Assembly (NCBI RefSeq): GCF_019249655.2
Contig: NZ_CP137557.1
Coordinates: 1 to 64,000 of the forward strand
DNA from: Segatella copri
Lineage (GTDB): Bacteria; Bacteroidota; Bacteroidia; Bacteroidales; Bacteroidaceae
Length of the DNA stretch: 64,000 nt
Direction of reading: 5' to 3'
Under the pieces are notes generated by a model. It was given only the letters and a program-made list of their open reading frames with translations, made no database searches and had not been told where the DNA came from. Numbering within the stretch: the first letter of the stretch is position 1; the number at the start of each line of letters is the position of its first letter. Both the position numbers and the translations under genes were made by a program. Below are positions 36,401-45,143 of this stretch, piece after piece.

Positions 36401-39047
36401 GGTGTGGACGCTGAAGATTACCACCCCTGACGGCAAGCCAGCCAAGGCGCAGCTGATGAGCGTACTCTATGACAAGTCGCTCGACCAGATAGCTCCGCAT
36501 TCCTGGAATTTCTCCCTGGGCTTCTATCAGAGTTTGCCAAACTGCTACTGGAAGCACAACCTCACTTTCCGTTCATTTTACTTGAATGGCGTTTATCCTA
36601 CCAAGTATTATGATGAGAAGCAATTGGATGTGGATAAGTTTGATGGCAAATACTTTAGTTATTATGCTTATATGCAAGCGGTGGAGCTAAGCAAGTTGGA
36701 ACGTTCTTCTGGTGGAACCGTTGAGTCTGTTCGTATAGGGAAACACGATCTGGTTCGAGAAGAAGCGAAAGTCATGAGGATTCGCGGTTCTAAGATGGTT
36801 CGTGTTGCAGCGGCTGCTCCATCTGCCAACAAGGTTTTTGATGTAGTAGAGGAGATGCCGCAGTTTGCCGGCGGTTCAGGTTCAGATGCAGGACAATTCC
36901 TCGACAAGGTACAGGTGCGTGAGAATATGAACGAGACCGCCTTCTTCTATCCTGCCTTGGAGAGCGACAACAATGGCAACGTAGCCATCAGATTTACCCT
37001 GCCAGAGAGCGTAACTACCTGGAAGTTCATGGGCTTGGCTCATGACAAGGAGATGCGCAACGGTTTGCTGGTGGATGAGGCTGTGGCTCAGAAAACCGTG
37101 ATGGTGCAGCCTAACATGCCTCGCTTCCTGCGTGAGGGCGACAAGGCTACCATCGTGGCTAAGCTCTCCAATACTTCTGGCAAGAAGGTGAGCGGAAACG
37201 CCCGCATGCAGATTCTCGATCCGGAGACCAACAAGGTGGTTTGGCAGAAGACGCAGGGCTATCACATTGATGCCGAGGGTTCAGCCATTGTCTCCTTTGA
37301 TGTATCGGGATTGGAAGAAGGTGTATATATAAATAAGGTGGTGGCTGCCGGCAATGGCTACAGCGATGGCGAACAGCATTACCTGCCTGTGTTGAGCAAC
37401 CGGGAACTCGTTGTGAATACCCTGCCTATCACCCTGCATCAGAAGGGCGAGCAGAGCTTCGACCTGAGCAAGCTCTTTGCAGGAAAGGATGGCAAAAAGG
37501 CAAAGAATGCAGATGATGCCAAGGTAACCATCGAATATACCAACAACCCGAGTTGGCTGATGATCAAGGCGCTGCCTGCCATCAGCAATCCGGATGAGGA
37601 GGATGCCATCTCGCTGATGTCTGCCATCTACGCCAATACCATCACCACCCATATCCAGAAGTATCTCTCGCTGGAAAATCAGTCAGAGAAGAATCTCTCT
37701 CAGGAGACTATCCGATTGCAGAATCAGGTGGAGAAGCTGAAGAAGTTGCAGAACCCTAACGGTTCCTTCTCCTGGTGGAATGGGATGAAGGGCAGCAGAT
37801 ATATGACAACGTCGGTAGCCGAAATGATGGTTCGTCTGAATGCCGTTGCCGGTGTTCAGAAATCCACCGCCAAGATGCTGACTTCCGCCATTGATTATCT
37901 CTCCTGGCAGACAGCACAGGAAGTAAGAGAAATGAAGAAGCAGGAGGAGAAAAAGCACAAGGTGAGTCCTAGCGAGCAGGCGCTGCATTATCTCTACATC
38001 CTCTCGATGGATGGCAGAAAGATGAAGCAGAATCTGGAAGCTGACAAGGCTTATCTGCTGGAAAAGATGTCGAAGATGACCGGTGATTTCACCATCTATG
38101 GCAAGGCTCGTGCTGCTGTGGTGCTAGCCAGAAACAGCCAGCAGAATGCTGCCTATCGCGAAAAGGCAGGCGAATATCTGCAGAGCGTGAACGAATATGC
38201 CGTTTACCGGGAGGAGATGGGCCGCTACTACGATACCCGCAAGGCACTCTACAGCTGGAGAAACTATAAGATTCCTACCCAGGTATCCGTGATAGAAGCG
38301 ATGCAGATGCTGAAGCCAAACGACAAGCAGACCATTGAGGAACTGCAGCGCTGGCTCCTGATGTCGAAGCGCACTCAGGTTTGGGATACGCCGGTGAACA
38401 CCGTGGATGCCGTCTATGCCTTTATGAAGGGCAATGAAAGCAACTGGGACAAGAAGGCTGAGAATGCCGTGCTGAAACTGGATGGCAAGCTGCTTCCGAT
38501 GCCGCAGGATTCCACTACGTTGGGGTATGTCAAGACCGAGAAGGCGGGAAAGGCATCTATGCTGAGCATCCGGAAGAAGAGCGATTATACCAGTTGGGGT
38601 GCCGTGTATGCGGAGTTTAAGCAGCCGCTTAGCGAAATAGCCTCTGCCGAATCGGGCATCAAGGTGCGCCGTGTCATCGTTCCTGCTGAATCGCAGGGCA
38701 GGGGCACGGCACAGGCGAAGGTGGGAGAGAAGGTGAAGGTAACACTCATCATCACCGCCGACCGTGACTACGACTTCGTACAAATCATGGATAAGCGTGC
38801 CGCCTGCCTGGAACCAGTCAACCAGCTGAGCGGATATCAGTGGAATTTGGGATGCTATGTTTCTCCAAGAGACAACACAACAAATTTCTATTTCGATCGT
38901 TTATCTAAAGGTAAGCACATCGTAGAAATGGAATACTACGTGGATAGAAAGGGCGACTATCAGGGCGGAACTTGCACCGCAAGGTGTGCCTACAGTCCGG
39001 AATTCGGCGGTCGCACGGAGGGTTATGAGTTGAAAGTTAACAATTAA
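33483..39047 (+). CDS. Alpha-2-macroglobulin-like protein with degenerate thioester
   Basis: An 1854-residue envelope protein of the bacterial alpha-2-macroglobulin family, thought to trap attacking proteases in the periplasm. It has a signal peptide (1-21, QAAAQ), an N-terminal helical part, MG domains with the MG2 stretch IYRPGQKVHASA (about 534), a variable region (about 1060-1130), the A2M domain (VTTWKFMGLAHDKEMRNGL, about 1174) and a C-terminal helical ring (about 1350-1700). Where thioester-bearing relatives have a C-x-E-Q motif after an ALP stretch, this one reads ALPAISNPDEEDAISLMSAI (about 1363-1382): no Cys and no EQ. It therefore cannot form the covalent trap. It is first in a unit with a DUF1573 gene (41 bases on) and ispH. 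Confidence 0.9.
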   Translation: MKRYILTLIIAVFALMQAAAQTYDNLWKQADIIARKDKPRSEIGVMKKIISKASAAKDYGQLLAAEMRQMTLWKEISADSLTPNVKRMEAEALKTNDPMLKAVRYAVLGKVYHDNPYGIEVDEASLEQREDASYYQTQRKVNLKKSREFFKKAMAHPELLAKHASSEYVPLTLKGVDGSSFKNDLLHLIGFEADSKEAYLQLYTYYNKVGNRGAACLCAYKLIEKYRQDDVREVKKSKYLNTIDSLIHVYQDIPEAGELAVEHFRFMEGATDAKPQDKLNYINYALSHWGGWSRMNVLRNAQKRLTEPMFRVKDMPQVLRPGEKAWVHLNVRNLQNLKISISRLNITADNDYNAQDEAIYKMLLKKTTKLHQKDFSRNYYGRPDYEEVKDSIEIGGNLPLGAYLMEVTSDNTGIAPQRQLFYVSNLAVMIQQLPDDKHRYVVVNATDGQPIAGAKIMLYDRDYDVKTGKWKRLVHARLTTDENGEAYFKNVDGNVLISTSNDKFTPARYIYLSRTRYYEKKDNETKYQVYTDRAIYRPGQKVHASAISYTVKKGLDASVPGKSMELKFVLSDANWKQVAEQKVTTDEYGTASVDFELPKEGKAGQYSISVNGTASEYFRVEEYKRPTFEITFPKVNEKYNWGDTVVVKASAKTYAGVPVQGAKVEYQVTRRNQLWWWGAGSAGQLVKTDSCVTREDGTFDVEIPLEASLPGKNEADMSDFMRQARFFNFEVSAIVTDISGESHEGVMSLPLGTKPTILTVDLPKRIEADSLKMVTFAYRNASGMPISSRLKYRIDEGEWKDAEANIPVSIKEYASSASSASSSLVWKSGVHQLEAICGQDTLQQKFTLFSMKDTHPVEPTTEWYYQTAKTFPRDGKPVYIQVGSSENGAHIVYSIIAGNKLLEKGAWELGDSIVTLPFTYKEEYASGIVLNYSFVKQGKCYTRMMSIARPLPEKKLNIAWKTFRNRLTPGQKEVWTLKITTPDGKPAKAQLMSVLYDKSLDQIAPHSWNFSLGFYQSLPNCYWKHNLTFRSFYLNGVYPTKYYDEKQLDVDKFDGKYFSYYAYMQAVELSKLERSSGGTVESVRIGKHDLVREEAKVMRIRGSKMVRVAAAAPSANKVFDVVEEMPQFAGGSGSDAGQFLDKVQVRENMNETAFFYPALESDNNGNVAIRFTLPESVTTWKFMGLAHDKEMRNGLLVDEAVAQKTVMVQPNMPRFLREGDKATIVAKLSNTSGKKVSGNARMQILDPETNKVVWQKTQGYHIDAEGSAIVSFDVSGLEEGVYINKVVAAGNGYSDGEQHYLPVLSNRELVVNTLPITLHQKGEQSFDLSKLFAGKDGKKAKNADDAKVTIEYTNNPSWLMIKALPAISNPDEEDAISLMSAIYANTITTHIQKYLSLENQSEKNLSQETIRLQNQVEKLKKLQNPNGSFSWWNGMKGSRYMTTSVAEMMVRLNAVAGVQKSTAKMLTSAIDYLSWQTAQEVREMKKQEEKKHKVSPSEQALHYLYILSMDGRKMKQNLEADKAYLLEKMSKMTGDFTIYGKARAAVVLARNSQQNAAYREKAGEYLQSVNEYAVYREEMGRYYDTRKALYSWRNYKIPTQVSVIEAMQMLKPNDKQTIEELQRWLLMSKRTQVWDTPVNTVDAVYAFMKGNESNWDKKAENAVLKLDGKLLPMPQDSTTLGYVKTEKAGKASMLSIRKKSDYTSWGAVYAEFKQPLSEIASAESGIKVRRVIVPAESQGRGTAQAKVGEKVKVTLIITADRDYDFVQIMDKRAACLEPVNQLSGYQWNLGCYVSPRDNTTNFYFDRLSKGKHIVEMEYYVDRKGDYQGGTCTARCAYSPEFGGRTEGYELKVNN

Positions 39048-39088
39048 AAGTTAATAGTTATTAGATTGATAATTAAGAATAGAATAGT

Positions 39089-40156
39089 ATGAAACGGATG
39101 AATATATTGATGTTCTCAGCGCTGTTGGCGCTGCCGGCATCGGCACAGAAGATAGCAACCCAGCACGAGGTGGTAGACTGCGGACAGGTGGTTTTTCGCC
39201 ATCCCGTAACGGCTGAGTTCATGATGAAGAACGAGGGCAACAGACCTCTGGTTATCCACAACATGCTGAAAAGTTGTGGCTGCACCGAGGTGCAATACCC
39301 TAAGAAGAGCATTGCCGCAGGCGAGAGCTTCGTGGTAAAGGCGGTGTATGATGCCAAGCAGATGGGTACCTTCAACAAGCAGGTATGCCTCTACACCAAT
39401 GCCGCCGACGAACCTTTCATCCTTACGATGCGAGGCAAAGTGGTGAGCAATGTGGTGGATTTCGCTGGCCCGTATGACGAGATGCTGGGCGAAATCAAGT
39501 CGGATGCCCAGGAGGTGGAGTTTGATGACGTGAACCGTGGCGACCGCCCTGTTCAGCGCATCCATATCTTCAACCCTACCGAGCAGATGATGGAGCCGGT
39601 GGTAATGCATCTGCCTAGCTACCTGCAGGCACAGGTTTCTCCATCCAAGGTGGCACCGCATCGTGCTGCCGAGGTCATCCTGATGCTGGATTCCAAAAAA
39701 CTGCGTGACTTCGGTTTGAACCAGACTTCCATCTATCTGGGTGAGCGCCCTGGCGACAAGATTGCCCCAGAGAAGGAAATCGTGGTTTCTTCCGTTCTCC
39801 TGCCTGCTTTCGAAAACATGACGGCAGAGAAGAAGGAGATGGCTCCAAAGGCTGAACTTTCAACCACCGACCTCGACCTGGGCAGCTTCGGCAGCAAGAA
39901 GAAACTGAAGGGCGAGGTGCTGATTACCAACAACGGTAAGTCGACGCTCGAAATCAGAAGCATGCAGATGTTTACCATGGGCTTGCAGGTGAATTTGAAG
40001 AAGAGCAAGATTGAACCGGGAGAATCCGTGAAGATGAAGGTGACCGTGGTGAAGGCAGACTTGAAGAAGTCGCGTGCCAAGAAGAATCCACGTATCCTGA
40101 TGATTACGAATGATCCGGACAATGCCAAGATTGTAGTAAAGATTCATGTACATTAA
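39089..40156 (+). CDS. DUF1573 domain protein
   Basis: A 355-residue exported protein (signal peptide ending ASAQ, 1-20) with an N-terminal DUF1573 domain: the pattern DCGQVVFRHPVTAEF, LKSCGCTEV and AGESFVVKAVYD is characteristic. A further Ig-like repeat follows (about 130-220), then a third beta domain (LDLGSFGSKKKLKGEVLITN, about 265-350). DUF1573 domains are HYDIN/ASH-like beta sandwiches common in Bacteroidota envelopes; no enzymatic role is known to me. It lies between the macroglobulin-like gene and ispH with short gaps (41 and 13 bases), suggesting one transcript. Confidence 0.85.
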   Translation: MKRMNILMFSALLALPASAQKIATQHEVVDCGQVVFRHPVTAEFMMKNEGNRPLVIHNMLKSCGCTEVQYPKKSIAAGESFVVKAVYDAKQMGTFNKQVCLYTNAADEPFILTMRGKVVSNVVDFAGPYDEMLGEIKSDAQEVEFDDVNRGDRPVQRIHIFNPTEQMMEPVVMHLPSYLQAQVSPSKVAPHRAAEVILMLDSKKLRDFGLNQTSIYLGERPGDKIAPEKEIVVSSVLLPAFENMTAEKKEMAPKAELSTTDLDLGSFGSKKKLKGEVLITNNGKSTLEIRSMQMFTMGLQVNLKKSKIEPGESVKMKVTVVKADLKKSRAKKNPRILMITNDPDNAKIVVKIHVH

Positions 40157-40169
40157 ACTTTAAAAAGCC

Positions 40170-41045
40170 GTGCAGATAGAAATAGATAACGGCAGTGGTT
40201 TTTGCTTTGGCGTGACCACTGCCATCAAGAAAGCTGAGGAAGAGTTGGAGAAGGGCAGTAAGCTTTACTGTCTGGGTGACATCGTGCACAATGGTATGGA
40301 GGTGGAGCGCCTGCATGAGGCTGGTCTTACCACCATCGACCATGATGAGATGAAGGAACTCCACGGGGTGAAGGTTTTGCTTCGTGCCCACGGAGAGCCA
40401 CCCGAAACCTATGCCCTTGCCGAACGCAACAACATCGAGATTATCGATGCCACCTGCCCTGTGGTGCTCCAGCTTCAGCGTCGCATCAAGAAGCAGTATG
40501 TCAACAATCCCGAGGCGCAGATCATCATCTTCGGCAAGAAGGGACATGCCGAGGTGCTGGGCTTGGTGGGTCAGACCGAGGGACATGCCATCGTGGTAGA
40601 GAAGTTGGAGGATGTGGAGCATCTAGGGGAGATAGGCAAGCTGGATTTCAGTCGCGACATCGCCCTCTATTCCCAGACCACCAAGAGTCTCGACGAGTTC
40701 CATCGCATCATCGAATATTGCCAGGAACATATTGTGGAGGGTGCCAGCTTCAAGAGCTTCGACACCATCTGCCGACAGGTGGCCAACCGCATGCCGAATA
40801 TCGCCAACTTTGCCAGCAAGCATGATGTCATCCTCTTTGTCAGCGGCAGGAAGAGTTCGAATGGTAAGGTGCTCTTCAAGGAATGCAAGAGCGTGAATGC
40901 CAACAGCTATCAGATAGAGAGTGCTGATGAAATCAACATGGATTGGTTCAAGGGTGTGAACACCGTGGGCATCTGTGGTGCTACCAGTACGCCAAAATGG
41001 TTGATGGAAGAATGCAAGGAGAAAATCATCAACGAAACATTATAA
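40170..41045 (+). CDS. ispH: 4-hydroxy-3-methylbut-2-enyl diphosphate reductase
   Basis: The last enzyme of the non-mevalonate isoprenoid pathway, an iron-sulphur reductase giving IPP and DMAPP. The 291 residues contain the three cluster-binding Cys: Cys12 in GSGFCFGV, one in DATCPVV (about 93) and one in GICGATSTP (about 267). The start codon is GTG at 40170, 13 bases after the preceding stop; no in-frame ATG precedes it and the conserved N-terminus begins at once. In many Bacteroidota ispH, cmk and porQ are linked; here ispH converges on cmk-porQ. The product pool is used by the polyprenyl synthase encoded at 44130. Confidence 0.96.
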   Translation: MQIEIDNGSGFCFGVTTAIKKAEEELEKGSKLYCLGDIVHNGMEVERLHEAGLTTIDHDEMKELHGVKVLLRAHGEPPETYALAERNNIEIIDATCPVVLQLQRRIKKQYVNNPEAQIIIFGKKGHAEVLGLVGQTEGHAIVVEKLEDVEHLGEIGKLDFSRDIALYSQTTKSLDEFHRIIEYCQEHIVEGASFKSFDTICRQVANRMPNIANFASKHDVILFVSGRKSSNGKVLFKECKSVNANSYQIESADEINMDWFKGVNTVGICGATSTPKWLMEECKEKIINETL

Positions 41046-41057
41046 TTATAATAACTG

Positions 41058-41224
41058 AACTTTCGCATATCAGGAAGTTAAAGGAGTTAAGGAAGTTAAG
41101 GAGTTAAGACGTATGTCTTTCAACTTAAAAACTATGCCAAAAAGACTATTGTCTTAACTCCTCAGCGACCGTAGGGAGCGATAACTCCTTTAACTTCTTT
41201 AACTCCTAAACTTGCGAAACTTGA
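41058..41224. repeat. Inverted AGGAGTTAA-type intergenic element
   Basis: A left arm made of GGAAGTTAA / GGAGTTAAG units (41072-41110, ending GTTAAGAC) is matched by GTCTTAACTCCT (41151-41162) and by AACTCCTTTAACTTCTTTAA (from 41183). The right end ACTTGCGAAACTTGAA repeats the end of the 22217-22493 element. The gap 41046-41507 holds this element and a terminator, nothing coding. Confidence 0.75.
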
Positions 41225-41263
41225 ATAATAAGATATAGACAGAAAAAGTATAAAATAAAAAAT

Positions 41264-41300
41264 AGGTGATAAATCTTCTCCCGAGGACTTATCACCTTTA
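41264..41300. terminator. Stem-loop between ispH and cmk
   Basis: AGGTGATAA pairs with TTATCACCT, with a 16-base loop, followed by TTTA on the plus strand. Confidence 0.55.
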
Positions 41301-41507
41301 AAAAACAGTAATTAACTCAAAATTTATAATCTATATCATTACTACCTTGTCATTGTGTTTGCAAAAATAAAAAATAATTTGGGTATCCACAACACTCATT
41401 CTTTGAAATGGCATTTTTAAAGCACAAATATTTTATTTTAAGATATTTTTGCAAAAATATAACGCAGAAAGTGATTGTTCTGCGATAGCGATTGAATTCT
41501 CAATCTT

Positions 41508-42200
41508 TTATTCTGCGATAGCTTTCTGATATTGCTCCATGAGCCATGCCTTCTGCTCTGGAATCGTCATCTCGCTATTGTCCAGCGTGATGGCATCATC
41601 TGCCTTGCGGAGTGGGGAGGTTTCACGATGGGTATCGATGTAGTCTCTTTCCTCCACATTCTTCAGAATGGCGGCGAAGTCGGCTGGCATGCCCTTCTCC
41701 TTCAGTTCGTCGAAGCGGCGCTGTGCTCTCACCTGCGAACTTGCCGTAACGAAAATCTTCAGTTCGGCGTTAGGGAATACGGTGGTGCCGATGTCACGAC
41801 CATCCATCACGATGCCCTTGTCTTCGCCCATCTTCTGTTGCTGAGCCACCAGCGCCTCTCTTACGAAAGGAACGGCTGCCACAGGACTTACGTGGTTGGA
41901 AACCTCCAACGAACGGATTTCCTTCTCCACCAGTTCGCCGTTGAGATAGCAGTCTGGGCGACCGGTAGTAGCGTTAAACTTGAACGAAATCTGGATGTTC
42001 GGCATCTCGGCTTCCAGTTCCTCCACCTTCACCTTGCCATCCTCCTCAAAGAGGTTGTGGCGCAGGGCGTAGAGGGTTACCGAACGATACATGGCACCTG
42101 TATCCACATACACATAACCTATCTCCTTGGCAAGATCCTTTGCCATGGTACTCTTTCCGCAGGAAGAGTAACCGTCTATTGCGATTGTAATCTTCTTCAT
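41508..42200 (-). CDS. cmk: Cytidylate kinase
   Basis: A 230-residue nucleoside monophosphate kinase phosphorylating CMP and dCMP. It has the P-loop GYSSCGKST (about 10-18), the DTGAMYR stretch, the acceptor region around [10 protein letters not shown], the [11 protein letters not shown] motif and SPLRKADDA. The length is normal. It lies 27 bases after porQ on the same strand, and this porQ-cmk order is common in Bacteroidota. Confidence 0.97.
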   Translation of the reverse strand: MKKITIAIDGYSSCGKSTMAKDLAKEIGYVYVDTGAMYRSVTLYALRHNLFEEDGKVKVEELEAEMPNIQISFKFNATTGRPDCYLNGELVEKEIRSLEVSNHVSPVAAVPFVREALVAQQQKMGEDKGIVMDGRDIGTTVFPNAELKIFVTASSQVRAQRRFDELKEKGMPADFAAILKNVEERDYIDTHRETSPLRKADDAITLDNSEMTIPEQKAWLMEQYQKAIAE

Positions 42201-42227
42201 TATTATTTATAGTTTATAATTTACAGT

Positions 42228-43178
42228 TTATAGTTTATAGCTTACGTTTATCAGCAGACTGCTGCTACTTACATGATATTTTCCGTAAGCCACGTTGATG
42301 TGGAAGCGCTCCAGGTTGATACCGCCACCAAACGAGAAGCCGGCTCCATGACTGCTTTCCTCGCCTTCGGTGCCGTTAGAAATCTGCATCTCGTCGGCTC
42401 TGCGGGCATTGTAGCCGCCGCCCAGCCAGAGGTTGTCGCCCAGCAGCAGTTCGGCACCTACCACAAGATGGTTCTTCAATCCCTTGTCCCAGTGGTTCAG
42501 GTTCACCAGTGTGCCCGATACTCTGAACGGCATGTTTTCGAATCCCTTGGTCACACCCACCTGCAGGTCTATCGGCATCTTTTCGTAATCCTCGTTGTAA
42601 GCCTTCAGCTGTCCACCCAGGTTCTTTGCCACGGCAGAAAGCGACAGCTCCTGGTCGGGATCGTAATAGTTCAGACCCAGGTCGAAGCCCACAGCGATGG
42701 AATTGTAGTCGCCGATGTATGATGTGATGAACTTTGCCGTGATACCACCCACGAAGTTCTTGCCCAGCATGTAGGAGAAATGTCCTGCCAGGGCAATATC
42801 CTTCGCCGAGAATTCACCCATCTGGATGTTGTTCTCATCAGTCTGCTTCATCTTTCCGTAATCCACATAGTTTGCCGAAACCGCCCACGACGCCTTCTCC
42901 TTCACGATGCGGTTGAAGGAAGCCGATGCCACGTTCACCCCCGACATGTAGTTCATGTAGTTGAGGTTGATGGTCTTGTCGCTTACCGAAGCCAACAGTG
43001 CCGGATTATGGAAAACGAGGGCCTCATCATCTTCTATCAAGGTGATGTTGTCGCCTCCCAAGGCTGCGGCATGAGCACTTACAGGCAGTCGGAGGAAGTT
43101 ATATCCAGTTTGGCTCTCTTGAGCACCCATTTTTGTCGCAAAAAGCGTCAATATAATGGAAAAAACGATTTTTTTCAT
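42228..43178 (-). CDS. porQ: Type IX secretion system protein PorQ
   Basis: A 316-residue outer-membrane protein of the PorV/PorQ type (FadL-like barrel): signal peptide (1-19, KMGAQ), then RLPVSAHAAALGGDNITLIEDDEALVFHNPALL, the hallmark N-terminal region, and a barrel ending NVSYKL. In the type IX system PorQ helps attach or process secreted cargo at the cell surface. Its presence implies the organism has a T9SS elsewhere; none of the secreted proteins here shows an obvious T9SS C-terminal signal. Cotranscribed with cmk. Confidence 0.9.
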   Translation of the reverse strand: MKKIVFSIILTLFATKMGAQESQTGYNFLRLPVSAHAAALGGDNITLIEDDEALVFHNPALLASVSDKTINLNYMNYMSGVNVASASFNRIVKEKASWAVSANYVDYGKMKQTDENNIQMGEFSAKDIALAGHFSYMLGKNFVGGITAKFITSYIGDYNSIAVGFDLGLNYYDPDQELSLSAVAKNLGGQLKAYNEDYEKMPIDLQVGVTKGFENMPFRVSGTLVNLNHWDKGLKNHLVVGAELLLGDNLWLGGGYNARRADEMQISNGTEGEESSHGAGFSFGGGINLERFHINVAYGKYHVSSSSLLINVSYKL

Positions 43179-43199
43179 TTAAATACTTTAATTCTTTGG

Positions 43200-43207
43200 C
43201 AAAGATA
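43200..43207 (-). promoter_or_regulatory. -7 box of the porQ-cmk operon
   Basis: TATCTTTG on the minus strand fits TAnnTTTG, about 22 bases before the start codon. Confidence 0.6.
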
Positions 43208-43344
43208 CTGCTTTTTTGAGAAATAAGACGTAAATTTGCATTGTTTTCGTAGAAAATAACGAAATGAAACGATAAATATTGCAGATTCCGGCTGAAAAAG
43301 CAGCTGCGGACATGCAATTAGGTTAAGTTAATGACGATTGAAAA

Positions 43345-44079
43345 GTGGAAATAAAAAAATCAAATAGTGCACAGTTGGAGGACAAGAGGCTTACCTTCTT
43401 CCTCATCGGATTGCTCATCGCATTCACACTCCTCTTCGTGGGACTCCAGTATCAGAGAGAACCGCAGGGAGAGGAAGACCTGACCGAGGACTTTGAGGAC
43501 TTGGCACAGGACCTGGATATGCAGACGCCACCCGACCAGAAGGATATGGTGAGTGCTGAGGCTATGTCGAAGACTCCTGCCTCGGAGGCTATCACGCAGG
43601 AAGTGAAGCCCACCGAACAGCAGCAGGTGCAGAAGGCTCCCGAGAAGATAAGTACCACCACCAGCGAACTGGTGATTGGCGACGGTTCTGGAGTGGTGGA
43701 AGGTGCCGATGTAAAGGAGGCGGCTCCTGAAACGGCAGTAGACAACGCCGCCGGACAGGAACAGCCCATCAAGTTTACCGTGGTGCAGAAAATCCCGGAG
43801 TTCCCTGGTGGCTGGTCGGCTTTCATGCAGTGGCTTACCAAGAACCTGAAATATCCTGAGTCGGCACGGAAGAACAAGATTCAGGGCACCGTGGTGGTTT
43901 CCTTCATCGTGAACAAGGATGGCAGCATCGCCAGCACCAAGGTAAGCACATCGGCTGACCCCGTGCTCGACGCCGAGGCGCTGAGGGTGATGAAGATGAT
44001 GCCGAAGTGGAAGCCGGGCATGGACCGCAACAAGGTGTGCCGCACGATGATTGCCGTCCCAGTGGTATTCAAACTATAA
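43345..44079 (+). CDS. tonB: TonB-family energy transducer
   Basis: A 244-residue TonB-like protein: short cytoplasmic start, one membrane segment (FFLIGLLIAFTLLFVGLQY, about 18-36), a long acidic and Thr/Ala-rich periplasmic spacer instead of the usual Pro-Lys one, and the C-terminal TonB domain (FPGGWSAFMQWLTKNLKYPE, then GTVVVSFIVNKDGS, about 150-244). The start is GTG at 43345; the nearby ATG at 43331 is out of frame and stops quickly. It may energise TonB receptors such as the thiamine receptor or SusC, but its partner ExbB/ExbD genes are 15 kb away. Confidence 0.88.
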   Translation: MEIKKSNSAQLEDKRLTFFLIGLLIAFTLLFVGLQYQREPQGEEDLTEDFEDLAQDLDMQTPPDQKDMVSAEAMSKTPASEAITQEVKPTEQQQVQKAPEKISTTTSELVIGDGSGVVEGADVKEAAPETAVDNAAGQEQPIKFTVVQKIPEFPGGWSAFMQWLTKNLKYPESARKNKIQGTVVVSFIVNKDGSIASTKVSTSADPVLDAEALRVMKMMPKWKPGMDRNKVCRTMIAVPVVFKL

Positions 44080-44129
44080 ATTGTACATTTTATATATTAT
44101 AAATTATATATTCTAAATTATATTTGATT

Positions 44130-45104
44130 ATGAAGACATCTGATGAATTCTTAAGCATGGTGAATGAGTTCCTGGCTAACTTGCCATACGACCGCAAACC
44201 ATATTCTCTATATGAGCCAGTGAAGTATGTTCTCTCTCTGGGAGGCAAGCGTATTCGTCCGGTTCTGATGCTCCTGGGCTACAACATCTTCAAGGAAGAC
44301 CCGGAGAAAATCCTCATGAACGCCATCGCTTTGGAGACTTATCACAACTATACCTTGCTCCACGACGACCTGATGGACAATGCCGATCTTCGCCGTGGTC
44401 ATGAAACCGTTCACAAGAAGTGGGACGCCAATACCGCCATTCTTTCGGGCGACAGTATGCTGGTGCTCGCCTACGACCGCATGGCGCAGTGTGATGACAA
44501 GCATCTTGCCAAGGTGATGAAGCTCTTCACCACCACAGCCCTGGAAATAGGAGAGGGACAGCAGTATGACATGGAGTTTGAAACCCGCAACGACGTGAAG
44601 GAAGAGGAGTATATCGAGATGATCCGCCTCAAGACCAGCGTACTCCTGGCTTGTGCCCTGAAGATTGGAGCCATCCTGGCTGATGCTTCTGAGGAGGATG
44701 CTGATAATCTCTATAAGTTTGGCGAGCAGATTGGTCTGGCTTTCCAGTTGCAGGATGATTACCTGGATGTCTATGGCGATACCAAGGTGTTCGGCAAGGC
44801 GATTGGTGGCGACATCACATCGAACAAGAAGACCTTCATGCTCATTAACGCCTTCAATCATGCCAACGATGCCCAGCGTGCGGAACTGCAGAAATGGGTG
44901 GATGCCCAGGAGTTCGACCGCGAGGAGAAGGTGGCAGCCGTAACCCGTCTCTATAACGAGATTGGCATAGACAAGTTGGCGCAGGATAAGATAGCCTACT
45001 ACTTCGAGCAGAGTAAGAAGTATCTGGATGCCGTAAATGTGCCTGCCGAGCGCAAGGAGGAGTTGGCGAAGTATGCACAGAAAATGATGAAGCGCCAGTA
45101 CTAG
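44130..45104 (+). CDS. Polyprenyl diphosphate synthase (farnesyl/geranylgeranyl type)
   Basis: A 324-residue trans-prenyltransferase that condenses IPP onto allylic diphosphates. Both Asp-rich motifs are present: DDLMDNADLRRG (about 81-92) and DDYLD (about 210), with GGKRIRPVL before the first and the GGD-containing loop after the second. I start it at the ATG at 44130 (MKTSDEF); an in-frame TTG six bases upstream is unlikely. The size fits a short-chain (C15/C20) synthase, but chain length cannot be read with confidence. Its neighbours, tonB and tatD, lie within 50 bases on the same strand. Confidence 0.92.
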   Translation: MKTSDEFLSMVNEFLANLPYDRKPYSLYEPVKYVLSLGGKRIRPVLMLLGYNIFKEDPEKILMNAIALETYHNYTLLHDDLMDNADLRRGHETVHKKWDANTAILSGDSMLVLAYDRMAQCDDKHLAKVMKLFTTTALEIGEGQQYDMEFETRNDVKEEEYIEMIRLKTSVLLACALKIGAILADASEEDADNLYKFGEQIGLAFQLQDDYLDVYGDTKVFGKAIGGDITSNKKTFMLINAFNHANDAQRAELQKWVDAQEFDREEKVAAVTRLYNEIGIDKLAQDKIAYYFEQSKKYLDAVNVPAERKEELAKYAQKMMKRQY

Positions 45105-45143
45105 TTAATAGTTTAAAGTTGATAGTTAATAGTTGACAGTTCA

